From Lepidurus packardi (lineage: Eukaryota; Arthropoda; Branchiopoda; Notostraca; Triopsidae): 64,000 nucleotides of DNA. Below are positions 43,846-56,119 of the stretch, piece after piece. The translations under genes were made by a program, and so were the position numbers. The stretch spans positions 9,792,790-9,856,789 of the forward strand of contig JAKZAN010000002.1 in NCBI GenBank assembly GCA_023053545.1. Direction: 5' to 3'. Each line of letters opens with the position of its first letter. Position 1 is the first letter of the stretch. The notes beneath the pieces are model-generated. The model saw only the letters and a list, made by a program, of their open reading frames with translations. It did not search any database and was not told where the DNA came from.

Positions 43846-45303
43846 ATGGTAATAGGTTAATTTGCTTTCATTATTTTTTTTTATTAAAACGTGTTATTAG
43901 CGCGAATGTATTTCCCTTCATGTGGGACAAGCTGGCGTCCAAATTGGCAACTCATGTTGGGAGCTGTATTGCTACGAACACGGAATCAACCTGGACGGAA
44001 CCGTAAGCAGCCCGAAACGGCCGTCTGACGAGTCCTTCACCACATTTTTTCAAGAAACCGGGAACAACCATTTCGTACCACGTTCGATCTTCGTGGATTT
44101 GGAGCCCAGTGTTATTGGTAAAATGAAAACAACCTAAATGCAAACACAACTTAATTCCATAGATATATTTATATCACTTTAGATTCCGTTCGTACCGGGC
44201 CTTATCGCCAACTGTTCCATCCCGAGCAAATGATTACTGGGAAGGAAGATGCTGCCAACAATTACGCACGCGGCCACTACACCATCGGTAAAGAGATCAT
44301 CGACCCAGTCATGGATCGGATTCGCAAGCTAGCTGACCAATGCACTGGGCTGCAAGGCTTCCTGATCTTTCACTCTTTCGGTGGTGGCACTGGGTCTGGA
44401 TTCACTTCGCTGTTGGCAGAACGACTCTCCGTGGATTATGGCAAGAAATCCAAGCTACAATTTGCTGTATACCCCGCTCCCCAAGTCTCCACTGCGGTTG
44501 TTGAACCTTATAACGCCATCCTTACCACTCATTCCACTCTCGAGCATGCTGACTGCGCTTTTATGGTGGACAATGAAGCCATTTACGATATATGTCGCCG
44601 CAATCTGCAAGTTGACCGCCCGAACTACGACAATTTAAATCGACTGATTGGCCAGGTTGTATCTTCGATTACTGCGTCCCTGCGTTTTGACGGGGCGTTG
44701 AACGTTGATCTAGTTGAATTCCAAACCAATTTAGTCCCATACCCACGCATCCATTTCCCTTTAGTTACGTACGCTCCAATTATTTCTGCCGACCGCGCAT
44801 TTCACGAACAACTTTCCGTGTCGGAAATCACCAACGCTTGCTTTGAACCCCCTAACCAGATGGTCAAATGTGATCCTCGTCACGGCAAGTACATGGCTTG
44901 CTGTATGCTGTATCGTGGAGATGTCGTGCCCAAGGACGTCAACGCCGCTATTGCTGCCATTAAAACGAAGCGCACAATCCAATTCGTCGATTGGTGTCCC
45001 ACCGGATTCAAAGTTGGCATCAACTACCAGCCACCCACTATTGTACCGGGAGGGGATTTGGCTAAAGTGGAACGCGCTGTTTGCATGCTGTCCAACACTA
45101 CGGCAATTGCTGAGGCTTGGGCTCGACTCAATCACAAGTTTGACTTGATGTACGCCAAGCGTGCATTCGTTCATTGGTACGTCGGTGAAGGGATGGAAGA
45201 AGGGGAGTTTTCCGAGGCTCGCGAAGACCTGGCAGCGTTGGAGAAGGACTATGAAGAAGTTGGTATGGATTCTGGCCCTGCCGAAAATGATGAAGAATAT
45301 TGA
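43846..45303 (+). CDS. Alpha-tubulin, divergent isotype
   Basis: Three exons (43846-43848, 43901-44117, 44183-45303), 1341 nt, 446 aa. The first exon is only the ATG, a recurrent intron position in alpha-tubulins. Diagnostic parts are MREC with GQAGVQIGN, the GTP-binding GGGTGSG loop, the catalytic-glutamate segment [10 protein letters not shown], the M-loop region and the carboxy-terminal EEY. The H1-S2 loop is two residues shorter than usual: Lys40 is still at position 40 but in the context SPKRPSD instead of the usual PSDKTIG. The tail ([10 protein letters not shown]) is short and poor in glutamate but keeps the final tyrosine. This resembles a tissue-specialised, fast-evolving isotype such as a maternal or testis form. 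Expression is unknown. Confidence 0.95.
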
Positions 45304-46395
45304 AAAGTGTCAGTGATTTACTTATTTCGTTCAAATTACTTTAAAACTGATTTGTATTTTATGACTTGCTTCTTTCGTTGATTTCTGTCGAGTCCTGTTA
45401 AAATGACAGTTACTAATCGGCAATACATTCTTTACTGAGAAATTATTTAGTCCTTTGCACTTTGTTTTGTGAAAAAAACGTTTGGTTTGTGTTAAAAACC
45501 GTGCTTCTAACACAGCTAACAGTTTTCCCAGCTATTGACTTTTCAACCTTTCTCGGCAGGCTGAGAAGTTTACTGAAAGAGACTGTCTGACCTGGCCCTC
45601 GCTCGATACTTTTTCACTTCACTTTTTCGTTGTAAATGGAAACGTACCATACGTTACCAGAACGAAGGATCGGCCATGGGTGTACTTCACCTACACTGAG
45701 AAATTTTTGTAAACAAAAGTAAAAGTTCTGTTTTACCGTAGATCACCTCTTTATTGTAATACCTGTCCTTTGGCTAGAGTGGACATCCATAAGGCTGTGC
45801 AAGATGATGATTTACTAAACACCACCCCAAATTACCCTTCTAATATTTTTTAACGTGGAAATTTCAAAAACTAAGTCTTCACATTGAGCCAGTTCGGATC
45901 AAACTTTGGAGAGAAAAGCAGACATTTATGTTAAAAAGTTCATGGTTAAAATTATTTTAGCTTTGTCCGTATTTCTGCGTATATTTTCGTTGCTTGAAGT
46001 TTCTTCGCTTAATTGACATAGAGGAACTCTTACACTGAGCCTAAATAATGTAAAACAGTATGAAACCAGACTAATAATAAAAGTAACGAGATATATTTTC
46101 AGAACAAACCTTCGCATCTTTCAGGTTGTCATGGCACGGCGACACACACTATTCCCACTACTATCCCTGCCATACACGATTCAAAGCAGCGGAAAAAATG
46201 TCGCTAAGTCTCACTTGCATACTTTAACTTCTGTTCTCCAAAGCTTCGTTGTTTCTCTTACATTCTTTCCTTCGCATAGTAACTTGGCACATCGACATAT
46301 AATCTTTGCCACTGTGATCCTAATATACAACTTAATATTGCAGGAGATTGAGCACGAAGTATAGTCTCCACCATTGCCCTAACAAGCACCAATAC
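45304..46395. other. Intergenic, tubulin to myosin 3' ends (convergent)
   Basis: No supported gene. The convergent 3' UTRs of the tubulin (+) and myosin (-) genes must share this 1.1 kb. I saw no unambiguous poly(A) pair. Confidence 0.4.
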
Positions 46396-49300
46396 TTAAA
46401 TAGGTACTCCGGACTGATTAGCCCGTAGTTCCAAATATTGGAAAGGCACGTGTAAGGTGTGATTTTTCTGCTCTACCAAAAGGTGGCCTCGCCTCTGCGA
46501 AGCCCCTACGACTAAAACAGTTTCGCCTTGCCGTAACACAAGCTCATTATTGGACTCGTCACCTAGAAACACGATTCCCCGGTTAAGCGGCCATCGACCA
46601 AGTGAATTTTTCGAAGTTTACCAGTAAACGTATTCTTCATAACTCTTGTCTGTGGGTACCCTAACCTGGTATTTCCCGATACTGTATAGGTTCTACTAGG
46701 AGGTAAAGGTGGTGGTCGCTCCTAAAATGGTAAGTTGCAAAACAAAACAATTTAGTAACTATTTTAGATAAAGTAAACATAATTTTTACCAAGTCTAAGC
46801 CAAAGAGCGAACAAGTTTGCTGAATAGTCTTGGAGTCACATTTATCGGTCGTAAGGGCTTCCGGTGGAGGTGTACCAGCAATAGGTTGCGGCCTAGGCCT
46901 CGGCACACCTTGATGTTGAGCTTGGGACCGGTTGGCGACCCCGTTATTGTTGGACATATTATTAGAGGGCCCGTTATTGTGGTTGAGCATTCGATTGGTC
47001 AACCGCATTTCCAGCTGACGTTTAAATGTTGGCCACCGTCTCTGCAAATGCCAGCCTCGCCATTTGGACTGAATAAGAACAGCAGCTCTGTGTCTTCGAT
47101 TGGCTCGCAAAGATTCTAACTGTTGACGCGCACCCTCACTACAATATCGCGAGTTAGTATTATCCTAAATGATATTATCCTAGCACGAAAGCATTGTCTT
47201 GTACCTGAGAAAGATGTGTCGTTTTCCGAGAGCCCAGTTATTGCTCACGTTGGAGAGTTTAGGAAGCTCGACACCTAGCCGCTGAAAACAATCGAGGATC
47301 AACAGGCAATCTTCACTAGCCTTGTCGTCGGCTCGCTTGAGGCGTTTGAAAGGAGCCAAGACCTTGTATCGTGCATTGAAGGCCTTAAACCGCATGCGAT
47401 GGGGGAAACCTTAGAACATAATAATAATAGAGTTCAGTGCTTACAGGATTTGGCGGTAAAGGTTTTACCTCCAGCCATAAGATTAACGGTTTCGAGGACT
47501 TGCAAAGCCCGGACTTGCTTCATAACAGCAGCCCGTTCAAAACAACCCGCATTTTCTGCATTGTTAGCCCGAATACAACGGACAAAGTGGGGTTTGGCAT
47601 GGACCAACGTACGGAGAAGGTTATCTAGCCTCGTATGGAAATCTTGAGTTAAAGTTGACACTGGATCATCTCCATTGAGCCTAAACAGCGACAAACGAAG
47701 CGTGAAAATCTATTTCTCGCTAGAGATTCTGTAAACAATGGTTATTACAAATCGGTGTGTGATGTAGGCGAGATACGGAAGCGGATGCCTCTCGGCATCG
47801 TATCCTGTGTGTAGAGGGCTTTCAATTCACTACCAAAGAGATGCGTGGCAAAGCCAAAGTTGCAACTTTGTTTATGGAAGACGGCAACCAAATCATCCGG
47901 TAGGATATCTCGATTTGTATCTAGAGAATGAATAAAAAAAATGTAAAAATTCTGAACCAACCGTTTTTCTCGAATCCTTCTTACGTTTAGAAAAACTTAC
48001 CCAGAAATTCCGTAGCGTCATACAAAACACGGCCTGCAAAATGCTGGATCGTAAAGGTTCGAGGATCAGGTGTCTTGGGTTCAATCAACCGAGAATTTTG
48101 CTTGTGTTGGACCCGAATTCTGTGAATGTAGGACTCGGGGGTACCTCTTAACGCGCATTCACCGTCTAGCATGCTCAACAAACCCGTTCGCTACAACAAC
48201 AGCGGTCAGGTATGGCAAAAAACTATTTTAACTAAGTTCGTAATTACAAGGGATGACACAAGGTCAATGCAAGGCACATTATCGACGTAGTCGACTTCAA
48301 CGTCACATATGATGCCTTCTTCCCGACACGATTCAATGCTGGACTTGAAGATATGGGTGTTGTAAAAGTGCTGCATGGTTTCGGCACACAAGTTGATACA
48401 TAGGTGCTCCATTTGACTTGGCTATCAGTATAACACATCATAACATAATTAATGCATAATTTACCTTCCACCTTTCTGAGATCTACAATACCTTTGGATC
48501 CTCAAATCCAAACATGTCCAAAATGCCAATGAAACCATCTGTCGCATGTCGAACAGCGTTGTTAAGAACAGCCATCGAACGACTTGATTTAGATCCGGCT
48601 GTCCCAATGGTAGATGCATGCTGACTCGCTACCTGTAATGCAAACATAAATGTATCGTCAGTAAAAAACAAAACAAAGAGAGAAACAGCTCTAGAAATTT
48701 GACTAGGGAAACTTTACCTCTATCTGGTTGTGTACAGAATCATTAGAGTCCGAACTCAGTGTCCCGGATCCTAGTCGTTTCAAGCTATTGGTTCTTCTGA
48801 CAATGGTGGCAACAGTACGGCAATACAGCGCTTTAGCTAAGGCGTCACGGGCCATGTAGCACTACAAAGCGATATGATAAGACACAGCGAAAAAGTGTCA
48901 TTCATAGAGACACTCCCAAGAAAATTCCGAGAAGCTCTCCAAGGAAGCGCCAAACTTACCATGTTTGCATCGCAAGTTGATTTGACTAACTGGCCTTTAA
49001 CGTTATGCGTTCTTGTAGTCAAGCCGCGATACAGTGCTGAAGGTGTAATACCCAAGAGATTGGCCACTGCTTTGACTTCAGCATCACTGGCATCGCAATT
49101 ATGGTCCCGTCCTTGGTTTGTGGAACTGGCTCGTTCAGAAAAGACGACATTGCCCAAGAGCAAGACAGCGGCTAACACACGCACGACATCCAAGAAAGGA
49201 ATTCCTAATACACCTGCGACAAGATAACACAAATTCACTTCACACGATGACCGACAAATTCCAGCAAGTGAAGCAATCAACTTGGCAATAGAAGGAGTTA

Positions 49301-51212
49301 GCATACATGAAACAGGTTTTCCGTATCGCGAAAGTCAAATGACATGTAATTGAAAACTATTTGTTAATTTAAGTAATCCGAAAACAAGTTTTTTTTACGC
49401 TATTCAATATCTCTATCACAGTGACGGAATGAAAATAACCAACTTGAGTTCAACAGACACGAACTTATGGGGGCAATCGTTCAAACTGACCAATGAAGCA
49501 AAACCTCAAGACATTACTTTACAGTTGCTTACCTAAACAAGCTTTCCATGCTTGGAAACGTCGTGCATCCTCGGCTTCGTTTTGTTGAATATCCCCACGG
49601 TTCAAGTATCGTAAATTATGTAGAAAATATCCTTCCAAATTGAGCTTAGCTACAACAAAACTTTTATTGGTTTCAAGCACTTAAAAAATTTTTGGAAGTT
49701 TTACTTTACCTCGTTCATCTGAGGTCAATCCCGCCAACATTTGATAAAATATATGGTAATTCTTTTCTCCTGGCAAAGGTTTTACTACCCTGGTTTGATC
49801 CAGAAAATAACAATGGATTTTGGTTCTGTACAAAGCTCCGTCCGTTACTTGAACTTCAATAAAATGTCCCTTGAATGGAGAATAAGTTAGCAAAATACGG
49901 TTTCTCGCTACGTCAACTACAACGAACTTACGATTCGACTTGATTCGGAATTGGCTTGTGTTTTGGCACTGCCCAATGACCGTAAGACGGTAAAGGCGGC
50001 TGACAAGTGTTTAAACGCATCCGTTTCAGGACCACCTCCTGCTACGTCGAACAATTGTCGCAACAGAAGCATGGAAGCGTACGTTTTGCCTGATCCGCTG
50101 CAACCTAACCAAAATAAAGATTTTGTAATGATCATTCTTTTCTTCTAACCTAACATGTAAACCCATGCTTATTAAATAAAAAATAACTAAAGGCTCAGAA
50201 TTACGACTCCACTCTACGTTTCCATAAAGAGAGCAACGAAGAAGAATAAACTGTATCTTAACGGAGCTTTTACAAGTAAAAGAAGCGGAGCTAGTGTTAA
50301 TGTTTTTTTTTTTGGACGGGGCGGGGCTTTAGAATTACACGGCTTATGGAGTTTTGATTGCCTGGATGCTTTACCTGAGAGAATGATGGCTTGTGGATAC
50401 CCAGTTTCGGACTGTAATCGTACCGCCTCGTGTACGACTCGTAGCAGCGGTGGTTTAGCTACTACTTCCCTTGTACTCGCGAGCGTCAACGGATTGCCTA
50501 CACCATGGTACGGATTTACGGCTAACAAAATGGGACCCACGTTGGTCTAGAAATGGGTAAAAACCATCAACATCTTTCCCCGAACCCATATTTTTGGTTA
50601 AAAACTACTCACAAAATACTCTTCGGCATAAAAGCGTGCTTGCAGCGTTTTGATAACAGCGTCCTCGGTCAAAGGCCCGGATAAATGGATCAAATCTTGG
50701 ATAGCCGTATAAGGTGTAACGTGACGAAGCGTGCCTCCTAAGAGTTCCGATGAACGCGCTTTTAAGGTACCCGTACCAAATTCAGCTCCTAGGAGAAGAA
50801 AAACAGACTCGTCAAATCAGATTTTGTCTTCAGGCTTTTCATTTCCTTCAAATATCAAACAAACAAAAAACACTTACGAAGCTGATGTTTTTACCTTTGA
50901 CATGACTGATACCCGTAAGTCCATCATGGCTGGGAAACCCTGGGCCTGATGCCGGAAAAGGTTGCTGGGCGGATTGATGCCCAAGACCTTGGCCATCTTC
51001 GGTTAAAACTCCGTCTACATTCGCCCCTGATGCCGCCAACAATGCTCCGCCTGCTCCCGTTAGGGCGCCTGGCGAAGTAGGCGTGGCTTGAGTTTGCGTG
51101 GGACTAGCGCCTGGAGGTGTGACTGGATGCAAACGAGTGCGTAATGTTACCAAATCGGAATTGAGGCTTCGCAACCGTTGTTGCATGTGGCCGGCATCGC
51201 CGGACGCGGCAT
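46396..51212 (-). CDS. Unconventional myosin heavy chain: motor, IQ, SH3-like tail
   Basis: Seventeen exons: 51212-50895, 50788-50613, 50546-50375, 50104-49932, 49869-49710, 49649-49533, 49213-48960, 48861-48718, 48632-48492, 48421-48248, 48190-48001, 47920-47749, 47680-47469, 47409-47205, 47138-46790, 46721-46622, 46562-46396. They give 3224 nt in phase (1074 aa), and the first begins mid-codon. The motor shows VGPILLAVNPYHGVG, P-loop GCSGSGKT, switch I region SESSRIGHFIEV, switch II LDMFGFEDPK, relay MEHLCINL, an actin-binding loop with FVRCIRANN, and the converter GFPHRMRFKAF. One IQ motif (HRAAVLIQSKWRGWHLQRRW) follows, then an Asn/Pro-rich tail (RPPPLPPSRT) and a C-terminal SH3-like fold (NNELVLRQGETVLVVGA). 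The class is uncertain; arthropod classes XX/XXI (dachs, Myo95E) or a XVI-like myosin are candidates. A further N-terminal exon probably lies at 61.0-62.1 kb. Confidence 0.88.
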
Positions 51213-52227
51213 CTAGAAAGCGCACCAGAAAGAAAAAAAATTGGATTCTACAAAAAATTGAAGTAACAGTACGCAGATGACCATGACAAGCACATTATAG
51301 CAATAACGAGTTGTCTAACCTGATAAAAAAGCGCCTAGCGCTGTTCTAAATTACAGTACGCAGCCAGCAGCTATATACGTAGTATAATATTCGCGAGACC
51401 TGATTATAAGTCTGCTTTTAAGTAAGCGCTACATTGTTGAACCCGGACCTCTGTTTCCATGTATATCAAGCACACGTTTGGAGGGAAGGACCACATGCGG
51501 GTTTTGAGTTTCGTCCCATAAAAAAGAGTTGATCAATGGTAACTGAGGACATAAATCAAACACTTAACCTTGAAGGTCAACAAACTTAATGTAAAACTGA
51601 AAGCCTTCAAGCTTCTTGACTTCTTGAAATCCATTTGCGAACGGTCGGCGGACCAACCTGCCCCTATGGCACGTATATAATCGATGCAAGCAATTGTCCT
51701 ATTGTTGATCATACAGGTTGGGGAGATAAGCGACGCCAAACATAAGATCTCTTCAATGCTAACAAGCTAAACGCAGGAAAACCCCCAACAAAAGCGTTGG
51801 GTTAAAAAGGCACAGGTGTTTAGATAAGCTCATCATGGCCGTAATTATAGACGGATAACAAAACGGGTACACAGCCCGATAAATCCTTCCAGCGTACAGA
51901 ACCGTGACTGCTAATGTAAAAGACTAAGAGAGATTTTTTCGATAGACACGTCATTTAAAAGACCTCAAAAAATTACAAAAGCAGAAAAAAGAGAGAAAGA
52001 AGGAAGTGCCAACGCTGAAGTTGGATGTAGAGGCAAAACTTAATCGAGGAAATTCTTTCACTTCTTCTTAAGACCGGAACCCTCGGAATGTTCGAACTGA
52101 AAGGCTATTTAGGCTCTCACTACTCGAAAATCTTGCCCTGTGACCGCGACGCGTTTCATAGACAAGCCAAAGTAAGCGTTTTCAGGTGGTACGGAAGGTT
52201 TTCGGAGAGAAGCAAGAAGTGGTCTTG

Positions 52228-52273
52228 AAAAAAAAGAAAGAAAAGAAGAGAGAGAGAAGAAGAGAAGGAGGAG
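52228..52273. repeat. Polypurine low-complexity tract
   Basis: About 46 nt almost only of A and G (AAAGAAAAGAAGAGAGAGAG type), with a (CTTT)n microsatellite 370 nt further at 52637-52660. Confidence 0.8.
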
Positions 52274-53396
52274 CGGACGATCCATCACACCTACGCGACT
52301 TCGGTTCGCCCTTCCCAACTTTTAACCCCCGGTTCTACCAAACGCATTGTCCACCTTTTTGTCCACTACAATTTCACCCTAAACTCACTCAACAATACCT
52401 CATTACAAAGTGCGTTTCGCGACCAGTTCGTGCAGTCCATACAAATAAAACACCGTCCATTGACGACTATGTCAAGGCGGAACATGACGACATAAGCACA
52501 TTTCGTTGTGGTCTGTCTTTTTCTCTCCCCTCTCTCCCTGTAAGACAAACCCCAATTTCCAAATGATCTTGCTCAATGTTTTATGTAAAGAAACACTAGG
52601 CAAAAGGTTCGCAGGTGGACAGGCATGGGAATGGTTATTTTTTCTTTCTTTCTTTCTTTCAAGAGCCGACTATACTCTGAGGGCCAGAAAGGGGGCTTCG
52701 CAGGTAAAAGCCAAGCCAAGTAGATGCACACCTCCTTGCCAGAGGTAAATTGTCTCGCCGAAGAGGCTGTAAGGGTCCCTTTTGGGGCTTTGTATGAGGC
52801 TACATCAGAAAGACCCCCAACCGAGCGACGAATGGGCTCCGGATCCGACGACAACACCATTCTCACCCATCAAGAAAACACAGATAATATAAGAGAAACA
52901 CAAACTGTGTTTTTCTCTCTTCCAACTCTACTCGTACATGTAAATTATCAATTAAATCGCCCAATACACACTTGTTTCGAAAACGGAATAACCCATCATG
53001 GGTAAATGGCCTTCAAGGTTTCGCCAGTTTTGCCTGTCTTGCCCTTCAGTCGCTTAGGGTTAATATTCGGTTATCGAACATTTTGGAAAACCGAAACGTA
53101 AATCCTTGCCTCTTTTTAGGAGCTTATGCAGCTATATAATGGTTGTAAAAAGAAGAGAAAAAAGAAGCTGGGGTTACTATACAGTTATTTTTTTATGTAG
53201 AAAGTTAGAAAAGGGTTGTTGATTGCATTCCATAGCTTGACAGCTGGGAAATCAAGGATCAGGGTAAAAACAAAACGTAACCACATCTTGAAAACAGCCT
53301 GTCAAAGTGCAACACCCGCAGCGTTGACTTTGCGTGATTCCTCTGCTTTAACGGTTCACTCTTTGTTTTAGTGTGGGTTATTCCCTCGGTGTACAA

Positions 53397-53683
53397 TAAC
53401 GAACTTCTTGATCGCTACACGGACTTTGCAAATTGACCGTCACATTGCTTTTCCGTTGTTTAGGTAGGGAAATTCCTTCTAAACTCCCCAGTCAATTAAA
53501 TGAGCAGGTTATTTAATTGAATGACCTGCTCCTTTAATCGACTGAGGAGTTTAGAACGGATATCTTGTTGAGAACCCTACCTAAGAATAAAGTAGGCTTC
53601 AGATGACAGCGTTGGTCTAAACAACGGAAAAGCAATGTGATTGGTAAATTTCCGGTCCATGTAGTGACTAATAAGTTCGCTAC
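53397..53683. mobile_element. Foldback MITE copy C, intact-looking
   Basis: About 287 bp. The left arm starts TAACGAACTTCTTGATCGCT and the right arm, read on the minus strand, starts TAGCGAACTTATTAGTCACT. Both then share CACATTGCTTTTCCGTTGTT, AGGTAGGG, and TTCTAAACTCC. The centre is a 30-bp palindrome around GAGCAGGTTATTTAATTGAATGACCTGCTC (ends GAGCAGGT and ACCTGCTC). The left arm lacks about 43 bp present in the right arm. There is no coding capacity, and the sequence should fold into one long hairpin. Confidence 0.85.
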
Positions 53684-55446
53684 CGAGTCCGTTTACAGAC
53701 TTGACTCCTACTGGTGTTGTCCTAAACTGGTAACAGAACCACGAACACCAAATTGTAAAGCGAATGCTGGCTTTTGATCGGTACCCAAATAGTGCACCCA
53801 TTTCCCCAAACCTGTTAAGGTTAGGTGTATCATAATAATCCGGTTGCTGTAAGGAAGGTTACGTGGTAAAAACACTGTATTATAGAAAACGTGGAAAGAG
53901 ACGACCACTGGCCGCTGACGCATGCATTCAGCATCCCCCTAACCAAAGCAATAAAGCTTTTTGGTAGCCTTTTTCATACTTCACACAGGTAAGGAGGCTT
54001 TGCATACCGATAAAGCTTCAGTGTGGTTACTGCCCTCGCATTTCGGTCATTGGTCGCCATGACAAGCCAAAATGTCATATAATAACGGACTTGCTATTAT
54101 TTTTTCTTAAAAATAAGCTACAAAGTCTCTTAGCTCTCGTTTTAGCAACCTGCGCATCCCATCCCTATACTTATGCGTCTGGTGTGTCGTCCAAGGTCTT
54201 ATGAGAAAAGAAGAAAAGAAATGGAAGCCTTTTTGAAATGAGAATTTCCCAAAGTTGCCGGCACAATGGCTGCAAAGCTAATGCTGATGGACCGCTTTTT
54301 CCTCCCAACAGCTTTATAGACAAGACACGCAGCATCCAAAAACTTTTTTTTTCAGTTCTGCTGGAGGTTGATGATGGGATGCGCTGTCAAGAGATTTTTC
54401 AGCACGCCTTTAGACGACCGTTTGTCTTTCTCTCCCAAGTTCCTACTATTGATACCATCACCCTTGCTTATTTATACACATACCTCGCCGAAACTGTTCC
54501 TCGCTTTTTCCCGCAGTCCCAAACTCGAGATGTTATTAATAATGGAAGAGGAAAATAGTAGTAAAAATATAATATAAGTTCTAAAACTAGGGTTGAAGGG
54601 TAGATTTCTCCTCACCATTATTCGCGTTAGCACCTGAACAGAAGACAAGCTAACTGACGTTGGCATGGAGATGAGATCCCTGCGTATTTTTACCTGAAAG
54701 CTTCAAGCAGACCTCGTAATAACGTTTCATCAGATAAGAAAGCGCCAAACTGGCTTGTTCAGTGGTTTAGTTTAAAAGTGCTTTCGTGTTTTCTCAATTA
54801 GCAATTCCTTGTGCGGCAAGGTACGACCCGTTGCTAGAAACTCGTTTATGAACTTGGTTACATTCTCACCCTATACTTTCGTTCGGCTTTTTTGGCTCCG
54901 TAAAAAAACTGCAAGAGGCTCCAAAAGCTATAAAACTCCATACTCATCTATTTGCCCTACATAACCCAATGGTTTCGACCACACTTCTGTTCTGCCAAAA
55001 ACCATTAACGACTTGATAGCGTTTGGGAAACTAGCGAGATTACGATAAATACGTGACCGACTGGTTAGAGACAAGCTGGGAGGCCCACCATCACCACGCA
55101 CACATCACACACACAAAAGCTATTTGCACGACTATATCATTACCAGTGTACACGTTCTAATGGGGACGATAAGATGAGCTAAATTAACGCTACTAATGGC
55201 CAGCACCACACCGACAGACTCTAAAAACAAGTCCCGTTACGACACTTGCACATTAGTTGAATGCTGGAAATCACCTTTGTTCGATAACGGTTAAAAAAAT
55301 TAAAAAAATGACTCATTTCCAATACAGGAGATGCATTAAAAAATGGAAAATAATAAGGAGATCCGTCGCCCTTTCATTTTTTTTTACCTTGCGCTTTTCG
55401 TTCCGTTTCCCAAAATTTTTGTAATTCCGTGAAATATTTATCCAAG

Positions 55447-56119
55447 ATGAAGACCTTGGAAAGCCCGAGCGTGGCCATCACCACTGGTACACTTGCTACT
55501 CACGGCAAAGGTAACCGAACCATATAGGCTTTTAACAAAACAAAAAATCGCAATCACTGTAAAACAAGGCAATGCGTTCCGTGTTTCCACCGTCTTCGGA
55601 AACTTAATTCGAAATTCCGTTAGCTTCCATGGGAAGCTATTGAATTCAGCTCAATCCCCAATTGGACTATTTTTCACGCCACTTTTTGGGCTTCCTTCAA
55701 GCACTGTCGCAGTTGAGGAACCCACTGCTTTTTAACTTAACGTTAACCTCATTTCAGACTCATCTTCCATGGCTGAGAATATTTGGCAAGGTGTAAACTG
55801 AGGAACACACACACACGTAAATAAGAGCTGACTCTCAGGTGAGCAGTGAGAAGATTAGCACGTCCATAAGTTCAGAGGAGAGGAACTGCAACTACTGTAG
55901 TGTAAGCTAACTACTTGTTGATCTCTGTTTAGGTGAGCAGCCACCAAGCGCCAGAGGAGGCCAGCAGACCAGAGCTAGCACCAAACCCGCTGCATGGGGA
56001 TTCAACAAGAACGGGAACTTTTCCAGCAGGTATGGAAGCCCCAAAAGCAGGCCCGGCGAGAGACGGCCCCGTGCCAGCGAGTCCCAGCCAGGTGTAGCTG
56101 GGGGGCGGAATCCTCGGCG
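55447..56119 (+). CDS. Candidate small gene nested in the myosin intron (two exons, 3' end unresolved)
   Basis: Exon 1 (55447-55510) starts at an ATG and encodes MKTLESPSVAITTGTLATHG and a lysine, ending in phase 1 before GTAACC. Exon 2 (55933-56119) follows CTGTTTAG in the matching phase and encodes a basic, low-complexity stretch with RASTKPAAWGFNKNG, SSRYGSPKSRPGERR and VAGGRNPR, ending before tandem GTAAGT donors. I do not recognise it; composition suggests a disordered, possibly RNA- or microtubule-binding protein. Later exons could lie at about 56.2-56.4 kb (EKKEKQRQAAKLGRKREKK frame) and 56.55-56.63 kb. The opposite strand is also open here because of GC content, so a non-coding explanation remains. 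Confidence 0.4.
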
